From assembly GCA_018268595.1 (NCBI GenBank), contig JAFDWH010000004.1:124001-188000 (forward strand): 64,000 nt of DNA, read 5' to 3'. The notes beneath the pieces are model-generated. The model saw only the letters and a program-made list of their open reading frames with translations. It was not told where the DNA came from and ran no database searches. This document shows, in pieces, positions 43,462 to 54,060 of the stretch (position 1 is its first letter; every line of letters begins with the position of its first letter). This DNA is from Actinomycetota bacterium. GTDB lineage: Bacteria > Actinomycetota > Thermoleophilia > Solirubrobacterales > Solirubrobacteraceae. Made by a program: the position numbers and the translations under genes.

Positions 43462-44636
43462 TGCCGCTCCGGCGTGTCGTCGCCGTCGTGCTGCTCGCGC
43501 TCGTCGCGAGCGGGGCGCGGGGCGCAACCGGGTCGGCGTCGTCGACGCCGCTCGCGCCGCTGCAGCTGCACGCCTCGCGGCTGCGGCAGGACGGCGCCGC
43601 GCTCGTGTGGTCGCTCGCGACCGCGCGCCCGTGGACATCCGACTCGCTCGCGCGCGACGGGCGGTCGCTGTGCCTGCGGCTCGCGTACCGCGCCGGCGAT
43701 CGGCAGCAGCGCGACGTGTGCGTCGCGCGCAGTGCGAGCGGCGCCGCGCCCGCGCTCGTGTACGCGCGCGTGCTGCGATCCGGCGGCGACGGCCCCCTGC
43801 ATCCCCTGAGCGCGCGCGTGCGGCGGCCGGACGACCGCTCGTTCGTGGCGCGCTTCGACCCCGCGCGCGCCGGCATCCCGTACGCCCCGGTGCGCTGGCG
43901 CACGCGCTCGAGCGCGCGCGACTGCACGGCCGGCGCGGGTTTGAGCTGCTCCGCCGAGCTGCCGCCGGGCGGCGCGGTGCTGCGGCTGCGCGCGCCGACC
44001 CCGATCGGCTGCACGCCGGCCGGGCCGGCGTACGTCACGAACGGCTCGCGCAGCCGGCGCGTCGTGGCGCTGACGTTCGACGACGGGCCGTGGTCGACGA
44101 CCGCGGCGGTGCTGAAGGTGCTGGAGCGCGAACGCGTGCACGCGACCTTCTTCCTGATCGGGCGCCAGGTCGCAGGTGGCGCGGCGCTCGCGCGGCGCGA
44201 GCTGGCCGACGGCGACATGATCGGCGACCACACCTGGAGCCACGCCGACGTGGCCGCCGGCGGCAGCTTCGCCGCCGGGCAGATCAGCTCGACGGCGAAC
44301 GCGATCCAGCGCGCCACCGGCTTTCGCCCATGCCTCTTCCGGGCGCCGTACGGCGCGGTCGGCGCCAGCCTGATCCGCACCGCGCGCGGGCTCGGCTTCA
44401 CGACGGTGCAGTGGGACGTCGACCCGCGCGACTGGTCGCTGCCGGGCAGCGCCGCGATCTACGCCAACGTGGTCGGTCATGTGCGCGACGGATCGATCGT
44501 GCTGATGCACGACGGCGGCGGCCCGCGCGGGCAGACGCTCGCGGCGCTGCCGGGCATCATCCGCACGCTGCGGGCGCGCGGCTTCGGCTTCGTGACGGTC
44601 GACCAGCTCACCGGCGCGACGCTCCGTTACGCGTAG
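43461..44636 (+). CDS. Secreted polysaccharide deacetylase (NodB domain)
   Basis: The 391-residue protein has a signal peptide (RRVVAVVLLALVASGARG), an N-terminal beta-rich region of about 170 residues, and a C-terminal NodB deacetylase domain with VVALTFDDGPW, GDHTWSHAD, the FRAPYGAVG motif, DVDPRDW and VLMHDGGGP. It acts outside the membrane on chitin- or peptidoglycan-type amide groups. It shares one base of the RNase D stop (TGATG), so the two are translated from one message. Confidence 0.9.
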   Translation: MPLRRVVAVVLLALVASGARGATGSASSTPLAPLQLHASRLRQDGAALVWSLATARPWTSDSLARDGRSLCLRLAYRAGDRQQRDVCVARSASGAAPALVYARVLRSGGDGPLHPLSARVRRPDDRSFVARFDPARAGIPYAPVRWRTRSSARDCTAGAGLSCSAELPPGGAVLRLRAPTPIGCTPAGPAYVTNGSRSRRVVALTFDDGPWSTTAAVLKVLERERVHATFFLIGRQVAGGAALARRELADGDMIGDHTWSHADVAAGGSFAAGQISSTANAIQRATGFRPCLFRAPYGAVGASLIRTARGLGFTTVQWDVDPRDWSLPGSAAIYANVVGHVRDGSIVLMHDGGGPRGQTLAALPGIIRTLRARGFGFVTVDQLTGATLRYA

Positions 44637-44857
44637 CGCCGAGGCGCCGCGTCTGGACGGGGACGAGCGCATCGACGGTCCGTCCAGACCCGAATCTCGG
44701 CATCCCGGATTTTGGTATGGTGGCGCGCGGGATCGGGAACGGCATACGTTCCCCTGCAGAGAGACTTGGGCTGGGAACTCAATCGACGACGTGCCCGAGC
44801 CGTGGCGCCTGCCGTGACGGTGGCGCGCCGGCCGGCTGCGGGCCGGGGGAAGACCAC

Positions 44858-45511
44858 ATGCCACGAGGAGAGCAGGCCGGCAAGCCGCGCCGGCAGTGGG
44901 CGCCCGACGCCCGCGCCCTGAGCGTCGTCGGGGACCGCTGGGTGATGGTGATCGTGCGCGACCTCGCGTCGGGGCCGCTGCGCCTCGAGGCGCTGCGCCG
45001 CTGGCTGCCCGGCGTCTCGGCCGGCGCGCTCGAGGCGCGGCTCTCGCGCATGGCCGACGCCGGGCTGATCACGCGGCGGCGCCGCCGCTCGCTGCCCCCG
45101 CGGGTCGACCTCGAGCTGACCGAGCAGGGCCGCGAGCTGGGCGTCGCGATCGGCGAGCTGGCGCGCTGGGAGCTGCGCACCCAGTGGTCGCGCCCGCGCG
45201 AGGACGAGTGGGTCGACGTCGGCGCCTGCTTCCGGCTCGCGCCGCTGCTGCCGCGCGCAGCGGCGACCGCGGACGGCCGGCTCGTGCTGACGATCTCCGA
45301 CGCGCCCGACGGCCCCGAGCACTACACGTTCGTGCGCGAGCGGGGACGGGCGCGGATCGAGCGCAACGACACGCGCGACGCCGAGGCGCGCATGTGCGGC
45401 ACCGAGGCCGCCTGGGTCAAGGCGCTCAGCCCGGAAAGCTCCCCGTCGAGGCTGGAGGTCGCCGGCGACCCCGACCTCGCGGCCGAGTTCCTGGACCTCT
45501 TCAAGGTGTGA
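44858..45511 (+). CDS. HxlR-type winged-helix regulator with C-terminal SCP2-like domain
   Basis: The 217-residue protein opens with ALSVVGDRWVMVIVRDLASGPLRLEALRRWLPGVSAGALEARLSRM, an HxlR winged helix, with a wing at RRRRRSLPPRVDLELTEQGRELG. The C-terminal 90 residues (DGRLVLTISDAPDGPEHYTFV to DLAAEFLDLFKV) resemble the sterol-carrier-like domain found with some HxlR regulators. ATG at 44858 has GGGGGAAG upstream. The 221-base gap before it carries no gene. The regulated target is unknown. Confidence 0.85.
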   Translation: MPRGEQAGKPRRQWAPDARALSVVGDRWVMVIVRDLASGPLRLEALRRWLPGVSAGALEARLSRMADAGLITRRRRRSLPPRVDLELTEQGRELGVAIGELARWELRTQWSRPREDEWVDVGACFRLAPLLPRAAATADGRLVLTISDAPDGPEHYTFVRERGRARIERNDTRDAEARMCGTEAAWVKALSPESSPSRLEVAGDPDLAAEFLDLFKV

Positions 45512-45530
45512 GCCGGGCGGCCGCCCCGGC

Positions 45531-45603
45531 CGTTAAAGGTGTCGGCGGCCAGCGTGTCCCCCACACGCTGGCCGCCGAGGGCCACAGAGCCGCGAACGGC
45601 TCT
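45531..45603 (+). terminator. Long hairpin (16-bp stem) and second hairpin after the HxlR gene
   Basis: A perfect 16-bp stem with a five-C loop spans 45542-45578, preceded by CCGTTAAAGGTG. A smaller hairpin AGAGCCG-CGAA-CGGCTCT follows at 45586-45603. They start about 30 bases after the HxlR gene stop and would stop transcription there, though no long T-run follows on the plus strand. On the minus strand the first hairpin is followed by CACCTTTAACGG. Confidence 0.5.
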
Positions 45604-46250
45604 ATTGGCGGTTGGCGGCGCTGCCGGCAGGCTGCGCAAGCGTGGCGGAGGTCCCGGGGTAGAAGACGTCGAGCATCCCCCGAGCTCGACGGCTCCGGGT
45701 CCACATCCCATCGCCACGGTGCGCGCGCAGGCAGGTCGCCTTGCACTGCCGGTCGTGATGCGTCGCGCCTCCATGCGCTGGCGTGTTGCTGCCTCCGTCG
45801 CGCTCGTCCGCCCCGTGCAGGAGGACGGAGGACGCGCGCCGGCGCACACGGCGATCACCGACCGGCAGGTCTGTAGAGATCATGGGTCCCGCTGCCGCAA
45901 CGAACCGTGATTGATCGTCTGCGTGCAGCAACGAGCCTCCCGATCTCGAGCTTTAACTTTCGGAAATGCGAAGAATTGCGTTGAACGAGCGTCTCTCGCC
46001 GCAGTGGCGAGGTCGGCGCCGTTCCCCCTCTGTTTGCGGCGGCTTCTCAGCCGATCGCGAGGGGCACGCTAACGCGGCCGACGCGCCACGTCAAGCGCTT
46101 AATTTGATTGATCAGACAAGCGCCACCGGTACGTTCCCGCGCACTTGAAGAAGTCGCCGGAACGTTCATTGTTCGCCTTCGCGAAGAACAACTCGCGTGT
46201 TCCTGGGGAACCCTGGACATCTGGTCGAGTGGGCGCGCCGGCGCGCCTGC
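45604..46250. other. Non-coding stretch of lower GC
   Basis: I find no credible gene in these 650 bases. From about 45930 to 46200 the sequence is visibly AT-richer than its surroundings (runs such as GCTTTAACTTTCGG and CTTAATTTGATTGATC). Short frames on both strands lack start signals and family features. It may be an old insertion site or a regulatory stretch. Confidence 0.45.
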
Positions 46251-47183
46251 TCAGGCGACCGGAGGCACGCCGATCTCGTGGCCGGCGAGCCGCTCGAGCG
46301 CCCGCACGAGCGTCGAGTTGTCCGCCTCGCCATGTCCCCGGCTCTGCTCCGCCTGGAACAGCTGCGCGACGAGCGCCGTCCCCGGCAGCGCGACGCCCAG
46401 CTCGCGCGCCGTCGCGAGCACGATCGCGAGGTCCTTCGCGTGCAGGTCGAGCTTGAAGCCGGGCGCGAAGTCGCGCGCGAGCAGCTTCGCGCCGCGCACC
46501 TCCAGCACGCGGCTGGCGGCGAGCCCGCCGCCGAGCGCCTCGACGATCGCCGCCGGCTCGACGCCCGCCTTCGAGCCCAGCACGAGCGCCTCGCCGAGCG
46601 CCTCGAGCGTGAGCCCGACGATGATCTGGTTGCAGGCCTTCACGACCTGGCCGGCACCGCTGCCGCCGACGTGCGTGATGCGCGAGCCGAGCGCCTCCAG
46701 CGCGGGCCGCGCGCGCTCGAGCGCCGCCGCGTCGCCACCGACCATGATCGACAGCGTGCCCTCGCGCGCGCCGACGTCGCCGCCGCTGACGGGGGCGTCG
46801 AGCAGCACGGCGCCGCGCTCCGCCGCCTCCGCCGCCAGCTCCCGCGCGACGCGCGGCGCGATCGTGCTCATGTCGACGAGGACCGTGTCGTCGCGCGTCG
46901 CGCCGAGGCCGGCCAGCACGCCGTCGGGGGCGCGGTAGACCGCCTCCACGTCGGGCGAGTCGGACAGCATCGTGATCGCGATCGACGCCTGCTCGGCGAC
47001 CGTGCGCGGCGAGGCGACGAGGCGCGCGCCCTCCGCGACGAGCGCGTCGGCGCGCGCCGGGGTGCGGTTCCACACCACGAGCGGGAAGCCGGCGCGCAGC
47101 AGGTTGCGCGCCATCGGCTCACCCATGATCCCGAGGCCGATCACGCCGACCACCGGCCTGGAGTTGGATGGTTTCCGTACCAT
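46251..47183 (-). CDS. 3-hydroxyisobutyrate dehydrogenase / tartronate semialdehyde reductase family
   Basis: The 310-residue beta-hydroxyacid dehydrogenase has the NAD(P) motif GVIGLGIMGEPMARNL (13-28), the substrate loop DAPVSGGDVGAREGTL (129-144) and catalytic Lys182 in GAGQVVKACNQI. It oxidises a 3-hydroxy acid or reduces a semialdehyde. The ATG at 47183 lies within a palindrome shared with the divergent IclR promoter region. The neighbour regulator suggests sugar acid or valine-type catabolism; the exact substrate is unknown. Confidence 0.9.
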   Translation of the reverse strand: MVRKPSNSRPVVGVIGLGIMGEPMARNLLRAGFPLVVWNRTPARADALVAEGARLVASPRTVAEQASIAITMLSDSPDVEAVYRAPDGVLAGLGATRDDTVLVDMSTIAPRVARELAAEAAERGAVLLDAPVSGGDVGAREGTLSIMVGGDAAALERARPALEALGSRITHVGGSGAGQVVKACNQIIVGLTLEALGEALVLGSKAGVEPAAIVEALGGGLAASRVLEVRGAKLLARDFAPGFKLDLHAKDLAIVLATARELGVALPGTALVAQLFQAEQSRGHGEADNSTLVRALERLAGHEIGVPPVA

Positions 47184-47206
47184 GGAAACGTCCGTGATAC
47201 CACGGA
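47171..47206. promoter_or_regulatory. Two inverted repeats between the IclR and dehydrogenase genes
   Basis: GTTTCC-7-GGAAAC lies at 47171-47189 and includes the dehydrogenase start codon. TCCGTG-ATAC-CACGGA lies at 47191-47206. IclR-type operators often read like GGAAA...TTTCC. The two repeats fill most of the 39-base space between the divergent starts, so a single bound regulator could control both genes. Confidence 0.55.
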
Positions 47207-47222
47207 CCGGAGCGAGACGAGC

Positions 47223-48038
47223 ATGCCGACCAGCGCCAAGCACCCCACCGTCGTGCAGTCCGTCGTACGCAGCTTCGAGCTGCTGGAGGCCGTCGCGGCC
47301 GCGGACGAGGCCGGGCTCGTCGAGCTCGCGCACCGCACCGGGCTGCAGCCGAGCACGACGCACCGCCTGCTCGCGACGCTGATCGAGTGCGGCTACGTCG
47401 TGCAGGACCCGCAGACGAGCCGCTACCGGCTGAGCATGAAGGTCGTCGAGCTGGCGGGCGGTCCCGAGCACCGCACCGAGCGGCTGCGCACGGCGGTGCG
47501 CCCGCACCTCGTCGCGATCCGCGACGCGACGAACGAGACGACGAACCTGTGCGTGCTCGACCGCCACACGGTCGTCTACGTCGACCAGGCCGAGAGCGCG
47601 CACGCCGTGCGAATGCTGACCGAGATCGGCCGTCGCGTCCCGGCGCACGCCTGCGGGGCCGGCAAGGTGATGCTCGCGCACCAGCCGCAGAGCGTGATCG
47701 ACGGGCTGATCGCGCGCGCGCCGTTCGCCGCGCTCACGCCGCACACGCTCACGACCGCCGCCGAGCTGGAGGTCGAGCTGCGGCGCGCGCGCACGCGCGC
47801 CTACGCGCTCGACCGCGAGGAGTACGAGGAGGGCGTGGCCTGCGTCGCGGCGCCGATCTTCGCCGCCGACGGCGAGGTCGTGGCGGCCGTCAGCGTCTCC
47901 GGGCCGACGGCGCGGCTGCTGCGCAACGACCTCGGCCAGCTCGGCGAGCTGGTGCGCTCGCACGTGCAGGAGATCTCGCGCGAGCTGGGCCACCGGCCGG
48001 CCGACGCGAGCGCGCCGACGGCCCCGGCGCTCGCCTGA
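47223..48038 (+). CDS. IclR-family transcriptional regulator
   Basis: The 271-residue regulator has the N-terminal winged helix (SVVRSFELLEAVAAADEAGLVELAHRTGLQPSTTHRLLATLIECGYV) and the C-terminal ligand domain with MLTEIGRRVPAHACGAGKVMLA, LDREEYEEGVACVAAPIF and AAVSVSGPTARL. It probably controls the divergent dehydrogenase gene and itself. ATG at 47223 follows the operator region. The helicase gene starts 8 bases after its stop, so it may be carried on the same message. Confidence 0.92.
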   Translation: MPTSAKHPTVVQSVVRSFELLEAVAAADEAGLVELAHRTGLQPSTTHRLLATLIECGYVVQDPQTSRYRLSMKVVELAGGPEHRTERLRTAVRPHLVAIRDATNETTNLCVLDRHTVVYVDQAESAHAVRMLTEIGRRVPAHACGAGKVMLAHQPQSVIDGLIARAPFAALTPHTLTTAAELEVELRRARTRAYALDREEYEEGVACVAAPIFAADGEVVAAVSVSGPTARLLRNDLGQLGELVRSHVQEISRELGHRPADASAPTAPALA

Positions 48039-48045
48039 CGCCGGC

Positions 48046-50286
48046 GTGCCGCCGCGTCGCACCGAGCCGCCGCCGGCCGAGGGGACGCCGTTCGCCGCCG
48101 AGGTGCTCGTGCGCGGGCAGCGCTTCGCGAACGAGGAGAGCGGCTTCGCCGTGCTCGACGGCGAAGCGGACGGCCGGCACGTCGTGCTGGTCGGGCCGCT
48201 CGCCCACCTGGAGGCCGACGAGCGCGCGACGGTGACGGGCGCGTGGGTGCGCGACCCGCGCTACGGCGCGCAGGTGCGCGTGCGCGAGGCGCACCCGCTC
48301 GCGCCCTCCGACGAGGCGGCGCTGGTCGCCTACCTGCGGCGCGTGCGCCACGTCGGCCCCAGACGCGCCGCCGCGCTGTTCGCGGCGCACGGGGCCGACG
48401 TGCTGCAGGCGGTCGACGCCGATCCGCGCCGCGCGTTCGAGCGCGCCGGGCTCTCGCCGGCGCGCGCCCGCGAGGCGGCCCGCTCGTGGGACGCGCTGCG
48501 CGCGACGCGCGGCCTGCACCTGCTGCTCGCGCCGCACGGGCTCGCGCATCTGGCCGCGCGGATCCACAGACACTACGGCGACCGCGCGTACCGCCTCGTG
48601 GCGGAGCGGCCGTACGAGCTGACGGCCGTGTTCGGCGTCGGCTTCGCGACCGCGGACGCGATCGCGCGCGGGGTCGGCGTGCCGCCGGACGCGCCCGCGC
48701 GGGCGCGCGCGGCACTGCTGCACGTGCTGGCGGAGGCGGAGCGCGACGGCTCGACCTGCCTGCCGGAGGGCGCGCTGCTGGCCGCCGCGGGGGAGCTGCT
48801 CGGAGTGGGCACCCCGGACACGGAGCTGCTGGGCGCGATGGAGGAGGCGGGCGACCTGGAGCTGGACCGCGACGGCGACGCGCTGTGGGTCTACCGCGCC
48901 GAGACCGCCGCGCTGGAGCGGGAGCTGGCGGAGCACGTGCACGCGCTGCTGGCGAGCGAGCCGTCGGCGAAGCTGCATCCGCCCGAGGCTCCGCCGAAGG
49001 GAATCGGCTTTCGCCCGGCCGGCGACCGCGAGCGGCCGCCTGCGGGCGACGTCACCGTCGAACTCGCAGTCGAGCAGTGGGCCGGCGTGCAGGGCGCGTT
49101 CGCGCACCGCTTCTCGCTCGTGACGGGCGGGCCGGGCACCGGCAAGACGGCGTCGATCCGCATGATCGGCGCGATCGCCGCGCAGCAGCGGGCCTCGCTC
49201 GTGCTGGTCGCACCGACGGGCCGCGCCGCGCTGCGGATGCGCGAGGCGACCGGACTGGAGGCCTCGACCGTGCACGCGGCGCTCGGCTGGATCCCCGGCG
49301 AAGGGCCGACACTCGACGCGGACCAACCGCTGCGCTGCGACCTGCTCGTCGTCGACGAGACCTCGATGGCGAACCTCGAGCTGCTCGTGACGCTGCTGCG
49401 CGCGGTCGGGCCGGAGACGCACGTCGTGCTCGTCGGCGACGCCGACCAGCTCGCGCCGGTCGGGGCCGGCAAGCCGTTCGCCGAGCTGGTCGCGAGTGGG
49501 CTCGTGCCGACGGCGCGGCTCGCGCACATCTTCCGCCAGGCGGCCGGCTCGATGATCGTGCAGGGCGCGCACGCGATCCGCGCGGGAGGCGCGCCGTCGT
49601 TCACGCCGCGCGAGGGGATGCGGCAGGACCTGTTCCTGATCGAGCGCGCCGACCCGGTCGCGGCGCGCGCGGAGATCGCCGGGCTCGTGAGCCGGCGGCT
49701 GCCGGACCACTACGGCGTCGACCCGGTGAACGACGTGCAGGTGTTCGCGCCCGTCTACCGCGGCGAGCTGGGGATCGACGCGCTCAACGACGCGCTGCGC
49801 GCGGCGCTCAACCCGCACGGCGCGCCGGTCGGCAACGGGCGCCTGCGGATCGGCGACAAGCTCATGCTCGTCGGCCGCAACCTGCACGAGCTGGGGATCA
49901 TGAACGGGACCCTGCTGCGGCTGCTGGAGGCGCTGGAGCCGGACGACGGCGACGACGAGGACGGCGGCGCGAGCGGACTGCTCGTCGCGACCGACGCCGG
50001 CGCGGTGATCGAGATCCCGCCGGGCGAGGTCGGCAACCTGCGGCTCGCGTACGCCTGCTCGGTGCACCGCGGGCAGGGGATCGAGCTGCCGATCGCGATC
50101 GTCGTCGCGCACCCGGCCGCCGGCGGGCGCTTCCTGCGCCGCGAGATGCTCTACACGGCGATCACGCGCGCCCGCACGGCGACGGTCGTCGTCGGCACCG
50201 GCGCGATGGTCGCGCGGGCGGCGGCGACGGCCGACGTGGGCCGCCGCCACAGCCGGCTGGCGACGCGCCTGGCGCGAGCGGGCTAG
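48046..50286 (+). CDS. recD2: RecD2-type superfamily I DNA helicase
   Basis: The 746-residue protein has the RecD2 plan: an N-terminal OB-like region, helix-hairpin-helix repeats (LRRVRHVGPRRAAALFAAHG and FGVGFATADAIARGVGV), then the SF1B motor with Walker A VTGGPGTGKTAS (361-368), APTGRAALRM, Walker B LLVVDETSM, VGDADQLAPVGAG, the motif IV-VI regions and YTAITRARTATVVVG. It unwinds DNA 5'->3' without RecB or RecC. Length and order are normal. GTG at 48046 is the start. Confidence 0.92.
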   Translation: MPPRRTEPPPAEGTPFAAEVLVRGQRFANEESGFAVLDGEADGRHVVLVGPLAHLEADERATVTGAWVRDPRYGAQVRVREAHPLAPSDEAALVAYLRRVRHVGPRRAAALFAAHGADVLQAVDADPRRAFERAGLSPARAREAARSWDALRATRGLHLLLAPHGLAHLAARIHRHYGDRAYRLVAERPYELTAVFGVGFATADAIARGVGVPPDAPARARAALLHVLAEAERDGSTCLPEGALLAAAGELLGVGTPDTELLGAMEEAGDLELDRDGDALWVYRAETAALERELAEHVHALLASEPSAKLHPPEAPPKGIGFRPAGDRERPPAGDVTVELAVEQWAGVQGAFAHRFSLVTGGPGTGKTASIRMIGAIAAQQRASLVLVAPTGRAALRMREATGLEASTVHAALGWIPGEGPTLDADQPLRCDLLVVDETSMANLELLVTLLRAVGPETHVVLVGDADQLAPVGAGKPFAELVASGLVPTARLAHIFRQAAGSMIVQGAHAIRAGGAPSFTPREGMRQDLFLIERADPVAARAEIAGLVSRRLPDHYGVDPVNDVQVFAPVYRGELGIDALNDALRAALNPHGAPVGNGRLRIGDKLMLVGRNLHELGIMNGTLLRLLEALEPDDGDDEDGGASGLLVATDAGAVIEIPPGEVGNLRLAYACSVHRGQGIELPIAIVVAHPAAGGRFLRREMLYTAITRARTATVVVGTGAMVARAAATADVGRRHSRLATRLARAG

Positions 50287-50299
50287 CCTTCGCCGCCGC

Positions 50300-51112
50300 G
50301 TGAACGCGCTGCAAGCCATCGTCGAGGGGATCGTCCAGGGGCTCACCGAGTTCCTGCCGATCTCCTCGACCGCGCACCTGCGGATCGTGCCGGCGCTGCT
50401 CGGCTGGGACGACCCGGGCGCGGCCTTCACGGCTGTCGTGCAGCTCGGGACGATGGCGGCGGTGCTGCTCTACTTCCGCGGCGACCTGTGGAACATCGCG
50501 CGCGCGTGGCTCGCGGGCCTGCGCGACCCGGCCGAGCGCCGCACGCTCGACTCGCGGCTCGGCTGGTACATCGTGCTCGGCACGATCCCGATCGCCGTGC
50601 TGGGGCTCGCCTTCAAGAACCCGATCGAGCACCAGTTCCGCAACCTGTACCTCGTCGGCGCGGCGCTGATCGTCTTCGGCCTCGCGATGGCGTACGTCGA
50701 CGAGCGCGCCAAGCGCGAGCGCAAGCTCGACAGACTCGACGCGAACGACGGCGCGTTCATCGGCTGCGCGCAGGCGCTCGCGCTCGTGCCCGGCGTCTCC
50801 CGCTCGGGCGCGACGATCTCCGCCGGCCTCTGGCGCGGGCTCGACCGCCCGGCGGCGGCGCGCTACTCGTTCCTGCTGTCGGTGCCCGCGGTCGTGCTGT
50901 CGGGCCTGTTCGAGCTGCGCCACGTCGGCAAAGGCGGCGCGCCGGTCGGCGCGACGGTCATCGCGGTGCTGCTCGCGTTCGTCGTCGGCTACGCCTCGAT
51001 CGCGTTCCTGCTGCGCTACCTCGCGCGCCACACGCTCGGCGTGTTCGTCGCCTACCGCATCGTCCTCGGCACGCTCGTGATCGCGCTGGCCGCGGCCGGC
51101 GCGATCTCGTAG
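50300..51112 (+). CDS. uppP: Undecaprenyl-diphosphatase UppP (BacA)
   Basis: The 270-residue multi-pass membrane phosphatase has the two signature motifs EGIVQGLTEFLPISSTAHL (with the Glu-rich active site and Ser) and VPGVSRSGATI, with about seven further TM segments. It recycles the lipid carrier of cell-wall synthesis and gives bacitracin resistance. GTG at 50300, 13 bases after the helicase stop. Its last 61 bases overlap the convergent glycosyltransferase gene. Confidence 0.94.
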   Translation: MNALQAIVEGIVQGLTEFLPISSTAHLRIVPALLGWDDPGAAFTAVVQLGTMAAVLLYFRGDLWNIARAWLAGLRDPAERRTLDSRLGWYIVLGTIPIAVLGLAFKNPIEHQFRNLYLVGAALIVFGLAMAYVDERAKRERKLDRLDANDGAFIGCAQALALVPGVSRSGATISAGLWRGLDRPAAARYSFLLSVPAVVLSGLFELRHVGKGGAPVGATVIAVLLAFVVGYASIAFLLRYLARHTLGVFVAYRIVLGTLVIALAAAGAIS

Positions 51113-51878
51113 TCGGCCTCCGGCAGGCGGCGCCGCAGCCGCGCCGGCGCGTCCGGGCGGCGGTAGTCGCCGCGCGACAGGTGGTGCTCGAGGAACACGT
51201 AGAGGACGATGAAGAGGTAGCGCGAGCCCATCTCTCTCAGCGCCAGCTTCGAGGTGCCGGCCGTGCGGTCGCGCCACGACGTCGGCACGATCGCATATGA
51301 GAAGCCGCGCACGACCGCCTTCAGCGGCAGCTCGACGGTCAGGTTGAAGTGCGGCGAGAGGAACGGGCCGATCTGGTCGACGACCTCGCGCCGGTAGGCC
51401 TTGAACGCGTTCGTCGTGTCGTTGTAGCCGTGCCGGAACAGCAGCCGGATGCCAGTGTTGACGACGCGGTTGATCAGCAGCTTGAAGCGCGGGTAGCCGT
51501 CCACGCTCGCGCCCGGCATGAAGCGCGAGCCGAACGCGCAGTCGTAGCCCGCCTCCAGCACGCGGCAGTAGAGGACGAGGTCCTCGGGGTCGTCGGAGCC
51601 GTCCGCCATCACGATCGCGACCGCGTCGCCGGCGTACGCCTCCAGCCCGGCGCGCACGGCGTAGCCGAAGCCGTTCGGGTTAGGGTTGCGGATGCAGCGC
51701 ACGCGCTCGTCCTCGGCCGCCACGCCCGCGACCACCTGCGCCGTCCCGTCGCGCGAGGCGTCGTCGACCACGACGACCTCGTAGTCGAGCCGGTGACGGC
51801 GCAGCGCGGCGACGACGTCGTAGAGCGTCCGCTCGATCGTCTGCGCCTCGTCGTGCGCGGGGATCACGACCGACAGCC

Positions 51879-51882
<4 letters not shown>
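51052..51882 (-). CDS. Family 2 glycosyltransferase (DPM/polyprenyl-phosphate type)
   Basis: The 276-residue enzyme has the GT-A core: [44 protein letters not shown] (DxD-like) and [17 protein letters not shown], with a short hydrophobic C-terminal segment ([11 protein letters not shown]). It resembles dolichol/polyprenyl-phosphate sugar transferases. GTG at 51882 overlaps the epimerase stop (GTGA). The gene's end overlaps uppP by 61 bases. Sugar and acceptor unknown. Confidence 0.89.
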
Positions 51883-52955
<1,073 letters not shown>

Positions 52956-52974
52956 TCCCCGTTCCCCCTCTTTC

Positions 52975-54060
52975 TCACGATGTGCCGAGCGCCGCGCGCA
53001 CGGCCTCGGCGTTGGCGCGGATCCACGCGGCGACGTCCTCCAGCACCTCGCGCGCACCGCGGCGCGGGCGCCAGTCCGTCAAGCCGAACAGGCGCGAGCA
53101 GTCGGAGACGTAGAGCGGGACGTCGCCCGGGCGCTCCGCGCCGGCCGGCCCGACGGGCAGCTCGCGTCCGCTGATCTCGCGGCACAGCGCGGTCGTCTCC
53201 AGCAGCGACAGCGAGCAGTCGCGCCCGCCGCCGACGTTCGCGGTGACGCCGTCCCAGCGCTCCGGCTCGCAGAGCTGGCGCTCGACGAGGTCGACGAGGT
53301 CCTCCACGTGCAGCAGGTCGCGGACCTGCTTGCCGCTGCCGCCGTAGCCGATGTAGGACAGCTCGCCGCCGAGCAGGTGCGCGAGCATCCAGTGCGTGAA
53401 GACGCCCTGGTCGACCTTCCCCATCTGCCACGGCCCGGCGATCACGCCGCAGCGGTCGATCGCGGCGCGCACGCCGAACGCGTCGCGGTACTCGGCGACG
53501 AGCAGCTCGGCGGCGAGCTTCGTCGTGCCGTAGAGCGTGCGCGCGCCGTCGAGCGGGAAGTGCTCGGCGATGCCGCGCGGCGAGGCGCCGGCGAGCGGCT
53601 GCTCGGGCAGCAGCTCGAAGCGCGTCGCGGTCTCCTCGAACGCGAGCCGGTTGAGCGCCGCGACCGGGTAGACGCGGCTGGTCGAGAGGAACACGAGCTG
53701 CGCGTCGTGGCGGCGCGCCAGCTCGAGGCAGTGCCACGCCCCGACGAGGTTCGCGCGCAGCGCGTAGTCGGTCGCGCCGTCGCGGCCGGCCAGCGCGGAC
53801 GGCTCGGCCGAGCACTCGACGATCGCCTGGCACGGGTCGAGCGCTTGGAGGTCGGCCGGCTCGCGCACGTCGCCGTGGACGAAGTGCACGCCGGCGGCGC
53901 GCAGCCGCGGGAGGTTCAGCTCCGAGCCGCGCCGCTTGAGGTTGTCGAGCGCGACGACGTCCCAGTCGCGGTGGCGCTCCGCGAGCGCGAGCGCGAGCGT
54001 CGCGCCGACGAAGCCGGCGCCGCCGGTGATCAGCACGCGGTGCGCGGGGGCCGGGCTCAC
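52975..54060 (-). CDS. NAD-dependent nucleotide-sugar epimerase/dehydratase
   Basis: The 361-residue SDR enzyme has NAD motif [17 protein letters not shown] (10-26), GDVREPADL, and an intact catalytic motif [14 protein letters not shown] (Tyr177, Lys181). [24 protein letters not shown] is typical of UDP-sugar epimerases. The GTG at 54060 overlaps the stop of the membrane protein gene. It and the neighbouring SDR enzyme may act one after another on one nucleotide sugar. Confidence 0.89.
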   Translation of the reverse strand: MSPAPAHRVLITGGAGFVGATLALALAERHRDWDVVALDNLKRRGSELNLPRLRAAGVHFVHGDVREPADLQALDPCQAIVECSAEPSALAGRDGATDYALRANLVGAWHCLELARRHDAQLVFLSTSRVYPVAALNRLAFEETATRFELLPEQPLAGASPRGIAEHFPLDGARTLYGTTKLAAELLVAEYRDAFGVRAAIDRCGVIAGPWQMGKVDQGVFTHWMLAHLLGGELSYIGYGGSGKQVRDLLHVEDLVDLVERQLCEPERWDGVTANVGGGRDCSLSLLETTALCREISGRELPVGPAGAERPGDVPLYVSDCSRLFGLTDWRPRRGAREVLEDVAAWIRANAEAVRAALGTS

